Assembly (NCBI RefSeq): GCF_025791835.1
Contig: NZ_JAOXLP010000030.1
Location: forward strand, 1 to 42,683
DNA length: 42,683 nt
From: Roseomonas xinghualingensis
GTDB lineage: Bacteria > Pseudomonadota > Alphaproteobacteria > Acetobacterales > Acetobacteraceae
Reading direction: 5' to 3'
A program made the translations under genes and the position numbers. Positions 35,774 to 42,568 of the stretch are shown here, piece by piece; the first letter of the stretch is position 1, and every line of letters starts with the position of its first letter. Below the pieces are notes generated by a model, which saw only the letters and a list, made by a program, of their open reading frames with translations, made no database searches and was not told the origin of the DNA.

Positions 35774-36059
35774 TTTCCTTCTTTTCCAATACGTTGTGGT
35801 GTGGATATCCATCATTCGTCCTTACGGATGTAGGTGCCGCGTCGGCATCTTCTACGCCGGACAGGGGCATTTCTGTGCTACGTGAGTGCTACGGCGGCTG
35901 ATCACGTCGAAGGGATCTCGACATGCTGGGACAGTGGTCTGCCCGCCGACGGTCGATCTGCCCGGCTGCCTAGAGTCGCTCCAGCAGAGACCGGTGCGAG
36001 GCGGGCCTCCGCCGCTCCACGGCTGATTTAGACATCCCGTATGCGGACGGTACCCGCCG
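35774..36059 (+). other. Non-coding stretch between tRNA-Ser and IS3 remnant
   Basis: A T-rich start after the tRNA could help end its transcription. No convincing gene is seen. Stop codons are frequent in all frames and short pieces resemble broken coding sequence. The segment CTGATTTAGACATCCCG near 36023 lies where the left end of the IS3-type element would be, but no matching inverted repeat was found downstream. Confidence 0.4.
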
Positions 36060-36418
36060 ATGGAGTGCATGATGACGACAGAGACGACAGATGCCGCTGG
36101 TCCCGGCCGGGGTGGCTGGATGTCGCAGCAGCGCAAGCAGGACGCGGTGTTGCGGCTGCTCCGGGGCGAGGACGAGGACCTGGAGACGGTGTCGCGGGCA
36201 CTGGGCGTGACGGCGGCCACTCTGAGCGGCTGGCGCGCCGCCCTCCCGGCTGCTGTGAGGCAAGCCTAGCGACACGGCCCAATGGCGGCGAGATCTGGAG
36301 AGCGAGGGGCACAAGGCGCGGCTGGGCGAGATGCTGCTTGAGCGCAAACTGCTGGAGGCGAAGGTCGCAGCCCTTGAAGGGGGGGCACCCTTTGGTCCGG
36401 CGGAGGTCACGGCCATGA
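36060..36418 (+). pseudogene. IS3 orfA, frameshifted
   Basis: The first frame gives MSQQRKQDAVLRLLRGED and an HTH-like region DLETVSRALGVTAATLSGWR, then stops at 36269. The expected continuation moves to the +2 frame (EASLATRPNGGE), then to the +1 frame (SEGHKARLGEMLLERKLLEAK), and finally, after a run of seven G near 36378-36384, back to the frame ending RRRSRP at TGA 36416-36418. At least three frame changes are needed to read one protein. A single programmed shift is normal between orfA and orfB in IS3 elements, but not this pattern within orfA. Confidence 0.75.
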
Positions 36419-37230
36419 GACTGACCGCCTCGCCCAGCAAGGGCAGGTCCTACGGTCTGGGCCGGGTGTGTCGGGCCTGGCGCAAGTCCCGCGCCACCCT
36501 TTACCGCCATCGCACCCCCCTGGGCAGAGCAGCCGCGGCGGCCAGGGCCGGTTGGGCCGATGCCGGATGGCGCTGCTGGAGGCGATCCGGGCCGTCCTCG
36601 CGGCCTCTCCCTTCCACGGCGAGGGCCACCGCAAGGTCTGGGCAAGGCTGCGCCTGCAGGGTGTGCGGACCTCCCGGCGCCGTGTGCTGCGGCTCATGCG
36701 CGAGCACGGCCTGCTCGCCCCGTCGCGGGTCGGTGTGCTTACGCAACCACGACGGCACCATCCTCCCTGACGCGGTGTACATCACGTGGGGCACCGATAT
36801 GACCACTACCTGGACCTACAAGGGCCAGGCGGCGATGTTCGTTGCCATCGACCACCACAGCGTCGGGTGTATCGGCCTTCATGCCGCCTGGTACGGCGCC
36901 CGCTTCGAGGCCCTTGAGCTTTTCAGGCAGGGCGTGCGTCAGCACTTCGGCGGCTTCGCAAAGGGCATCGCGGCGGGCCTCGCTCTCCGCCACGGCCACG
37001 GCTCGAAGTACATGTCCGAGGCCTTTCAAGGCGAGCTGACGTTCCTTGACGTCGAGAACTCGCCCGCCTTCGTGCGGGCACCCGAGCGGAATGGCTGCGC
37101 TGAACGATTCATCCGTACCCTCAAGGAGAACCTCCTGTGGGAGCGAACCTTCGATACCGTCGAGCAACTCCGCCAGGCGCTGCTTGATTTCCGTCGGATC
37201 TACAACTCGACTTGGCTGATCGAGCGAAGG
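36415..37230 (+). pseudogene. IS3 orfB transposase, frameshifted and 3' truncated
   Basis: The frame from ATG 36415 starts MRLTASPSKGRSYGLGRVCRAWR. Between about 36560 and 36740 the family sequence (EAIRAVLAASPFHGEGHRK and the helix ending MREHGLLAPSR) is in another frame. The original frame resumes with NHDGTILPDAV and carries the DDE core: Asp in WGTDMTTTW, Asp in VAIDHHS, and Glu in NGCAERFIRTLKENL. Similarity ends after STWLIER; the remaining residues of the open frame to 37434 are unrelated. It cannot make an intact transposase. Confidence 0.78.
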
Positions 37231-37375
37231 TTTCAGAAGACCGGATGCTGTCCGACAGGATATGCTTTCAACCGCGGCACTCGCCGCATAGAATCCACTC
37301 AGGTGCATCAGAAACTGCGGGCGGTACGATGGCTCGTTCCCGCCGGCGATCCGCTCAACGTTCGGAAAGGGGGTC

Positions 37376-37624
37376 ACCCACCGCACCACCGCCTACAGGA
37401 ACAATGGGCTCGAGCAGGGTCACCGCGGTATTAAGGGCCGGGTCCGATGCATGCGTGATTTCAAGAGATTCACCTCAGCAGACCGACTTTGCCAGGCCTA
37501 TGACGAACTCCGCAGCCACCTTCGCCCGCGCGCCCGTCACAACCAGTCTGTCTCCGCCAGTCGCTCTCGCCTCCTTCACGTTTGTCGTGCCATAGCCGCG
37601 CTCGCAATCCTCGGTGCGGCGTAG
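37376..37624 (+). pseudogene. IS6-family transposase, C-terminal fragment
   Basis: An open stretch ending at TAG 37622-37624 reads THRTTAYRNNGLEQGHRGIK, then FKRFTSADRLCQAYDELRSH. This is the end of an IS6-type transposase, where the last catalytic Glu (NNxLEQxHRGIK) sits near the C-terminus. No start codon or N-terminal domain in this frame is seen; upstream is other sequence continuing from the broken IS3 element. It is a relic. Confidence 0.65.
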
Positions 37625-37716
37625 GCGGAAGTCGCCTTCCACCTCAAGCCGTCAGGTTCTGCGCGAGGGCTTACAGATCTCCTCCACAGCGGCAGCGCCG
37701 CGGAGTTGGCTTGGCC

Positions 37717-38694
37717 TCAGGTCATGCTGATGTTGGCGGCGCGGATCACCGGTGCCCAGCGCTCGACCTCCGCCCGCATCATCGTGCCCATTTCCGCGGG
37801 AGTAGAGGCAGCGTAATCCGCTCCCAGCGGCACGAGTTTTGCCTTGGAGGCGGGGTCGTTCAGTGCGTCGCCGATATCGGCCGAGATCTTCTCGACCAGC
37901 GCGGCAGGTGTCCCCGCTGGTACCGCGATCCCGTTCCAGGATTGAGCCTCGAAGCCCGGTAGGATCTCGGCGATCGTGGGTACATCTGGCAGGTTCGCGT
38001 TGCGCTTCGCGCCGGTGACCGCGACTGCACGCACGCTACCCGATCGAATATGGGGCAAGGAAGTCTGCAGCTGGTCGAACATGAGCTCGATCGTGCCGGC
38101 GAGCTGATCCGTCACGGCTGCAGCGGAACCACGATAGGGGATATGCACGAGGTCGAGCCCTGTCCGCAGCTGTAGCATCTCGCCGATCAGATGGTGCGCG
38201 GTGCCGATACCTGGTGAGCCGTAGCGCAGCGGCCCGCGACCAGCCTGCGCCTCAGCGATGAAGCTGTTCAGGTCCCGTGCCTTCACCGTTTTGTTGACTG
38301 TCATGACATGGTCGGTGGAAAAAACGAGGGAGACTGGGGCGAGATCGCGCTGCGGATCATAGGGCATCTTCCCATTGAGCAGCGGACCGGTCGCCAGAGG
38401 ATAGGCCGCAGCGATCAGCCAAGTGTGCCCATCAGGAGCAGAACGGGCGACGTACTCGCCGCCGATGCCGCCACTCGCGCCGGGACGGTTCTCGACGATG
38501 ACTGGTGTGCTGTAGCGCTGCGAGAGGAAGTCGGCAATCACGCGGGCAGAACTGTCGGTCGCGCCACCAGGGGTGAAGGGAACCACGAGGCGCACTGGGC
38601 GACTGGGGAAGCTCTTCGCCCTAGCAGGGTGGTTAAGCAGTGCTGGAAGGGCGAGAGCACTGCCAAGAAGAATGCGGCGCCTTACAGATAGCAT
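37717..38694 (-). CDS. Tripartite tricarboxylate transporter substrate-binding protein (Bug/TctC family)
   Basis: A 325-residue protein from ATG 38694. A signal peptide is seen (VRRRILLGSALALPALLNHPARA, cleavage near residue 27, Tat-like RRR). The Bug signature blocks follow: PVRLVVPFTPGGATDSSARV, VIVENRPGASGGIGGEYVA, the ligand region YRGSAAAVTDQLAG and the late DVPTIAEILPGFEAQSWNGI. These proteins bind small organic acids in the periplasm. No tctA or tctB gene is near, so it is an orphan, a common state for this expanded family. It is flanked on both sides by transposase fragments, so it may have been brought in with the accessory region. The 22-codon extension upstream lacks support. Confidence 0.88.
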   Translation of the reverse strand: MLSVRRRILLGSALALPALLNHPARAKSFPSRPVRLVVPFTPGGATDSSARVIADFLSQRYSTPVIVENRPGASGGIGGEYVARSAPDGHTWLIAAAYPLATGPLLNGKMPYDPQRDLAPVSLVFSTDHVMTVNKTVKARDLNSFIAEAQAGRGPLRYGSPGIGTAHHLIGEMLQLRTGLDLVHIPYRGSAAAVTDQLAGTIELMFDQLQTSLPHIRSGSVRAVAVTGAKRNANLPDVPTIAEILPGFEAQSWNGIAVPAGTPAALVEKISADIGDALNDPASKAKLVPLGADYAASTPAEMGTMMRAEVERWAPVIRAANISMT

Positions 38695-38960
38695 AGTCGA
38701 AACTCCTGAGCAGGCATATGGCGTGTGTCGCGCCGATACTCGTCGGCACGCCACCATCTACCCTTTGATTTTCGACCGGCGTTCTTGCGTATGCTGCCCC
38801 ATGACGTGACAGTGCGGGGGGATTAGCGCCCGTCCGACATGTAAGGCAAGACCCTAGGTTCAGGACCCGCTGATTTGGGGTGGCGCCTGATCTGATTGAC
38901 TGTTTCCATGGCGGCCGTGTCAGGTTGGCGGCTTGGTAGGGCAGTAGCAGCCTGCCTTGT

Positions 38961-39239
38961 ATGGCGACCCCGCCCAGTCCCTACCGCGGCTTCCGCTACC
39001 CGGCTGAGGTCGTCGAGTATGCCGTATGTAACATGGAGCGCGCTGGGGCCACCTGGGCGGCGGCTGCCCCCGGTGTCCTTGCCGCAAACACTACGGCAGA
39101 CTCCACTTCCGACGTGTGGCGCGACCATCGGCAGGCGATGCGCGATCACGAGAACAGGCAGATGGAGTTGCGCCAATGCATCCGGTCATGGAGGTCTGCG
39201 CGATCAGAGGCGGAGCTGAGATCGGAGGAAGCGAGGTGA
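38961..39239 (+). CDS. Hypothetical protein starting with an IS6-like N-terminal segment
   Basis: A 92-residue ORF from ATG 38961. The first 22 residues (SPYRGFRYPAEVVEYAV) look like the N-terminus of an IS6-family transposase. From residue 23 the similarity ends and a charged helix-rich sequence follows (DVWRDHRQAMRDHENRQMELRQ). It may be an expressed chimera made when an IS6 copy was truncated, or simply a relic with an open frame. The segment 38695-38960 before it holds no convincing gene. Confidence 0.4.
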   Translation: MATPPSPYRGFRYPAEVVEYAVCNMERAGATWAAAAPGVLAANTTADSTSDVWRDHRQAMRDHENRQMELRQCIRSWRSARSEAELRSEEAR

Positions 39240-39806
39240 TATCGCTTGAACGATTGCCTGAAAATGCAAGCCTCGAGAGGCGCCCCGATCTCGATCGTGA
39301 ATGTTTGCGGCAGGGCGCTAGATGTTTTTTACTGCCGGGATGATTGGTGCAAGGATAGCCGGCAAGAGCCGGGAGGCCAGGATGACCTCCTGGCCAGCAC
39401 TACGATCCAATGAAGGAGGTCCATTGGATCGTTGGCTGTGAGTTGATGGATTCCTACGATAAGGGCTTCTGCATGAGGGAAGAAGGAACGGAGAGCTGAG
39501 GCTGGATGAGTGCGGAGCCGCCGCAGGTTCGCATCATCACGCTCGAACCGTTCGCGGAAAGTCGCCAGCGTCATCTGCTATCCTGATGCAGGGCAGCCTG
39601 TGGGTCATCGTCCAGGATGACGTAGAGGACGGCTGGACGCCGCCTTGGGAACGGGAACAGCGACGACCCCATCCGCCTGGCGTGGGACCATGACGTGGAG
39701 AGTCGGGGCAACCGCTGAGGCGGGTCACCGGCCGGCGGCCCGCGCCGGCTCAATGCGAGGCGCGGGCTTCCAATCCAGGCACAAGCACAATCCGGCAGGA
39801 AACGGC
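39240..39806. other. Region without a firm gene; two hairpins
   Basis: No strong coding signal is present on the plus strand. A minus-strand ORF is listed separately with low confidence. Two neighbouring inverted repeats stand out: a 7-bp GC-rich stem at 39375-39381 with 39389-39395, and a perfect 10-bp stem at 39403-39412 with 39422-39431 whose loop reads AAGGAGGTC. Codon use on both strands looks mixed, as in decayed DNA. Confidence 0.45.
39329..39574 (-). CDS. Hypothetical small protein
   Basis: An 81-residue ORF from ATG 39574, with AGGA about six bases before the start. The sequence has a charged N-terminal helix (FRERFERDDANLRRL) and a hydrophobic middle (LLHWIVVLA). A 60-residue ORF upstream ends in the ATGA that starts this gene, which could mean coupling, but that ORF looks weak. 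No family is recognised. The 39403-39431 inverted repeat lies inside it. Confidence 0.3.
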   Translation of the reverse strand: MTLATFRERFERDDANLRRLRTHPASALRSFFPHAEALIVGIHQLTANDPMDLLHWIVVLARRSSWPPGSCRLSLHQSSRQ

Positions 39807-40484
39807 ATGATCAGCGCGCAGGAGGCCCGGCAGCGCGGGCTTAGGTCCTCCAGTACCATTCGCACGGCGGCGGCTCAGCACGCGAGAGGCTACTGGGTTC
39901 TGAATGACCTCGTCCGATACAACGACGGGGAGCAGGGCTGGCGGTACCGAAGAGAGCGCCCATCCTTCGGAGGATCCTGGGCCCTCGTGACGTTCGAGGG
40001 CAGGGAGGAAGCGGAAGCTGCGGCCCAGGCTGACAACGCCGCTCGCGCCCGGGAAGAGGAGGTGCGCGCGAAGCGCGCGGTCGAGGAGGCCGAGCGTGCC
40101 GCCTCCCTCCAGCGGAAGCTCGCCAAGCAGGACGAGTGCGCCCGCCGCCTCAGAGATGAGGAGGCGCTGATGCTGGAGGAGGGATCGCCCGGCACCAAGA
40201 TACCCCTCGCGTCCCACCGGAGAGCATCTCCGCTACTGGAGCGACGGCGGCACACCTGGGGGAGATTGCCGCTACTACCGCAGAGATGCCCTATCTCCGG
40301 CGGGTGCTGTGCGTCAGCGCATACCCGCACCGGATCTACCATAGCGATGATGGCATCTCCTGGCGTGTTCAGGTGTCGTCCTACGGCTACCCGGCCACAC
40401 CGACGGCGCGGGAGAAGGAGATCGCGCGGAGAGCCAGGATTGCTGATGGCTTTGGCTTCGATCCGGAGTCCAACTGGGCGGTGA
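39807..40484 (+). CDS. Hypothetical protein with long charged helix, probably frameshifted near its 3' end
   Basis: From ATG 39807 (AGGA upstream) the protein reads about 130 residues of normal-looking sequence: GYWVLNDLVRYNDGEQGWRYRRE and GSWALVTFEGREEAEAAA, then a long Ala/Glu/Arg coiled coil (about 75-130). After about 40200 the frame turns into low-quality Arg/Ser-rich sequence, while a better-looking reading appears in the +1 frame (GEHLRYWSDGGTPGGDCRYYRRD, about 40215-40285) and then in the frame of the next ORF. The 225-residue ORF is therefore unlikely to be a true product in its last third. No known family. Confidence 0.5.
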   Translation: MISAQEARQRGLRSSSTIRTAAAQHARGYWVLNDLVRYNDGEQGWRYRRERPSFGGSWALVTFEGREEAEAAAQADNAARAREEEVRAKRAVEEAERAASLQRKLAKQDECARRLRDEEALMLEEGSPGTKIPLASHRRASPLLERRRHTWGRLPLLPQRCPISGGCCASAHTRTGSTIAMMASPGVFRCRPTATRPHRRRGRRRSRGEPGLLMALASIRSPTGR

Positions 40485-40912
40485 CGAAGGGGGAGATTCG
40501 AAAGATCCTCAAGCCGCGCGCCAACGAGCTGCTAGAGCAGGCGAGCATCAAGAGGCTGCTGGACGAGGCCCTCGCCGCCGGGAAGCGCTGCCTCGTCGCG
40601 GGCAACGTAGTCTTTTGGTACGAACAGCGCGACCTGTGCTGGGAGGTGAAGAAGGTGGCTCCCAGGCCGCTGAAGGATCAGGAGGGGAGCGCGCTGTGGC
40701 TGGAGGGCAAGATCCTCTCCACGAACCACGGGCGCCTCATCATCCTGCCCTACCGAAAGTCCAACGGGCAGTTGATCCCAGGCCACACCAAGAACTCGCG
40801 GAACGACGGCCCCGCGAGGAAGCGCCATCCCGACCACTACGTCGAGATCCCATTTGAGGTGGTGAAGGGCGACCTCATGGTTGGGCTGCACGGAGAGATG
40901 TTCTACGAATAG
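40286..40912 (+). CDS. Hypothetical protein, possibly the 3' part of a split gene
   Basis: A 208-residue ORF from ATG 40286, overlapping the previous ORF by 199 bases and lacking a ribosome site. The frame is open without an ATG back to at least 40190. The sequence looks genuinely coding: IYHSDDGISWRVQVSSYGYP, a charged helical region (about 35-110), then a compact C-terminal part with CLVAGNVVFWYEQRDLCWEV, GRLIILPYRKSNGQL and YVEIPFEVVKGDLMVGLHGE. No family is recognised. The poor start and the overlap suggest one ancestral gene from 39807 to 40912 broken by small indels. Confidence 0.55.
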   Translation: MPYLRRVLCVSAYPHRIYHSDDGISWRVQVSSYGYPATPTAREKEIARRARIADGFGFDPESNWAVTKGEIRKILKPRANELLEQASIKRLLDEALAAGKRCLVAGNVVFWYEQRDLCWEVKKVAPRPLKDQEGSALWLEGKILSTNHGRLIILPYRKSNGQLIPGHTKNSRNDGPARKRHPDHYVEIPFEVVKGDLMVGLHGEMFYE

Positions 40913-40919
40913 GAGCGGG

Positions 40920-40963
40920 AAGCTTGGTTGCACGCAATCAAGCTTGGTTGCATGCAATCAAGC
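40920..40963. repeat. Two tandem 20-bp repeats forming overlapping 22-bp dyads
   Basis: A 20-base unit occurs at 40920-40939 and 40940-40959 with one difference (GCACGC against GCATGC), and a third copy begins (AAGCT) at 40960. Each unit with its flanks forms a dyad of 22 bp (40922-40943 and 40942-40963) centred on TTGCAYGCAA and bounded by GCTTG and CAAGC. It lies eight bases after the stop of the upstream ORF and 124 bases before the start of the next gene, in the only clearly AT-rich stretch here. An operator pair is a reasonable inference. Confidence 0.7.
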
Positions 40964-41086
40964 TGACATCACTTTGTCAGTCTGCAGAATCATTATCCGA
41001 CATCAAGAAGATCGAAATTCTATCAAGAAATATAAGGAACCTAGGCATCGCGCGGTTTCCGCTCCTATCGGCGGTAGGAGGGCACC

Positions 41087-41467
41087 ATGCCAAAATCGCT
41101 CATCACCACTATCCTCGAAGGAGGATGCTACTGGAAAGCTCAAGATCCAGCCTATGGCCATGGGATCGCACTGGAGCGCAACACCCGCTTTCGGATAGCC
41201 GAGTATGGCGAGAAGAGCCACATCTTCACATCGGGCGTCTGCCGAGACGGCTGGTTTGTCGTGGAGGATGGGGCGCAGAAGGGGACTCACTTCCCTACTG
41301 CCAGTGCGGCTGTTAACAAAGTTCGGTTGCCGTCGACGAACGCCTACCTCTACATGCACTTCGAAATCGGGGGCAATGGGAGGTGGCGGGCCGCATGCGG
41401 GCGATGGCATGCTTCGCTGTGGATCCCGGCGAGGCATTCGCCCTGGATATCGCGGAGGGCATTCTGA
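41087..41467 (+). CDS. Hypothetical protein
   Basis: A 126-residue ORF from ATG 41087 with a strong ribosome site, GGAGG, about eight bases upstream. The first hundred residues look like an ordinary soluble domain (GGCYWKAQDPAYGHGIALE, SHIFTSGVCRDGWFVVEDG, TNAYLYMHFEI). The end is Arg/Trp-rich and may be out of frame. I recognise no family. Its upstream region contains the tandem dyads. It overlaps the next small ORF by 73-85 bases. Confidence 0.55.
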   Translation: MPKSLITTILEGGCYWKAQDPAYGHGIALERNTRFRIAEYGEKSHIFTSGVCRDGWFVVEDGAQKGTHFPTASAAVNKVRLPSTNAYLYMHFEIGGNGRWRAACGRWHASLWIPARHSPWISRRAF

Positions 41468-41652
41468 GAACCAAATTTCCGGAAGTCTACCGAGGGATGG
41501 ATGAGCCGTCGCTCATCAAGGTTTCAGCCCGGCTGGTCAGGAAGAATCCCGCTCTGATTGATGAGGGACGCCGGCGGCGCGAAGGTATGGAGAGCGTCAG
41601 CAGAACGCGCCTCGACAGATTGCCTTCGGATGGGCCTGAATTGCGCGTGTAG
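41395..41652 (+). CDS. Hypothetical small protein overlapping the previous gene
   Basis: An 85-residue ORF from ATG 41395 (GTG 41383 is an alternative), with GGGAGG about ten bases upstream. The sequence MACFAVDPGEAFALDIAEGILRTKFPE and the charged C-terminal helix (about 37-75) look coding. It overlaps the preceding ORF in another frame, so either the two are separate coupled genes or one gene has been split by a frameshift near 41380. No family is recognised. Confidence 0.45.
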   Translation: MRAMACFAVDPGEAFALDIAEGILRTKFPEVYRGMDEPSLIKVSARLVRKNPALIDEGRRRREGMESVSRTRLDRLPSDGPELRV

Positions 41653-41735
41653 CAGTCCGCGGTGACGCTTGGCCGTTTCTTCTGTGTGAGGCTAGGCTGT
41701 TACCGCGACTTTCTCGTCGGCCGCGGAGAACCCCG

Positions 41736-41909
41736 ATGCCTTATCTCGCCTATACGCTGTCGGACGGGGACCGCGCGAGGATCCTCGAGTTCTTCCAGCC
41801 CGCAGTGGGCATGGAGGTGGTCTGTCATCACGTCACTCGGGGGTTTCCGGCGGGGATGGAACCCGGCGCGCCGGTCGGTCTGGCCGGCTGTACCACTGCT
41901 TCAGCCTGA
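41736..41909 (+). pseudogene. Truncated gene, possible 2H phosphoesterase-like N-terminus, cut by an IS6 fragment
   Basis: From ATG 41736 the frame reads MPYLAYTLSDGDRARILEFF, then EVVCHHVTRGFPAG and GAPVGLAG, and closes at TGA 41907-41909 after 57 residues. The HHVT block resembles the first H-x-T motif of 2H-type phosphoesterases, and small proteins with a similar opening exist, but one motif is thin evidence. The second motif would lie beyond the point where IS6 transposase sequence begins (about 41888), so the gene has lost its 3' part. Confidence 0.4.
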
Positions 41910-42515
41910 GCCTACGTGACGTCGAGCTGATCCTGGCCGCCCGAGGGGCCGTGGTGAGCTACGGGACCATCCGTGAGTGGGGCCTGCACTTTGGTCGGCG
42001 GTTCGCGAATGCTCTGAAGCGGCGTCGGCGGAGGCCGGGCAATAAAAGGTTACTGGACGAGGTGTTTGGCCGCATCCGCGGCAAACAGCACAATTTCTGG
42101 TGCGCGGTCGACCATGACGGCAAGGTGCTCGACATTCTCGTGCAGAGCCGTGGAAGCGCCAAGGCCGCCAAGCAGATCTTCCGCAAGCTGCTGAAGGATT
42201 TGCAATACGTCCCGCGTGTGATCGTCGCGGACAAGCTGAAGAGCTACGCCGCAGCGAAGCGCGACATCCTGCCCGGGGTGGAGCACCGGCAGAGCCGGTT
42301 TCGCAATAACCGGGCCGAAGTGTCGCACCAGCTAACCCGACAACGAGGGCAGCAAATGCAGCGGTTCAAATCGGCCCACCACACGCAGCGCTTCCTATAC
42401 ACACAGCCGGATCCACAAACACTACCAGCTTCGCTGCCACCGCGTGACCACCACTGAATCCGTACCGCTCGTGACGCGGCATTCCGCACAGGGCGAGATG
42501 TGGCTGGAACTGCAC
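41888..42515 (+). pseudogene. IS6-family transposase, 5' truncated and 3' frameshifted
   Basis: In one frame from about 41888 the sequence reads YHCFSLSLRDVELILAARG and then VVSYGTIREWG, followed by the DDE core: Asp in LLDEVF (a typical WHLDE-type first Asp), Asp in CAVDHDGKVLD, Asp in VIVADKLKSY, and a possible last acidic residue in NNRAEVSHQ. The standard N-terminal VWLY is interrupted: GTCTGG is followed by four extra bases before CTGTAC. The open frame ends at 42457, but family sequence (HSRIHKHYQLRCHR) continues in another frame from about 42395. It is therefore inactive as it stands. ATG-type starts are absent; GTG 41951 opens the longest formal ORF. Confidence 0.75.
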
Positions 42516-42568
42516 GTGCCGTGTGAGGCCATCAGCAGCCGTAAGCTCTCAGCATTGGTAAGCGAGGG

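Larger units (their letters stand above)
36060..37230 (+). mobile_element. Decayed IS3-family insertion sequence
   Basis: The two-ORF layout of IS3 elements is visible: an orfA with a helix-turn-helix and leucine-zipper-like helix, then an orfB with DDE residues, joined by an ATGA overlap (36415-36418). Frame changes break both ORFs. OrfB similarity stops abruptly at about 37230, after the sequence WLIER, and no right inverted repeat is seen, so the right end is lost or replaced. Confidence 0.75.

Noticed and set aside
36378..36384. Run of seven G as the programmed frameshift signal of the IS3 element
   Set aside because: IS3 elements usually shift -1 at an A-rich slippery site between orfA and orfB; here several other frame changes exist, so decay explains it better.
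39571..39753. A 60-codon minus-strand ORF upstream of the 39329-39574 ORF
   Set aside because: Basic, Pro-rich composition, no ribosome site and overlap with other frames; the only support is an ATGA junction.
41662..41919. An 85-codon plus-strand ORF at the IS6 junction
   Set aside because: It is out of frame with both the truncated gene from 41736 and the transposase, and contains a poly-Ser stretch typical of a shadow frame.
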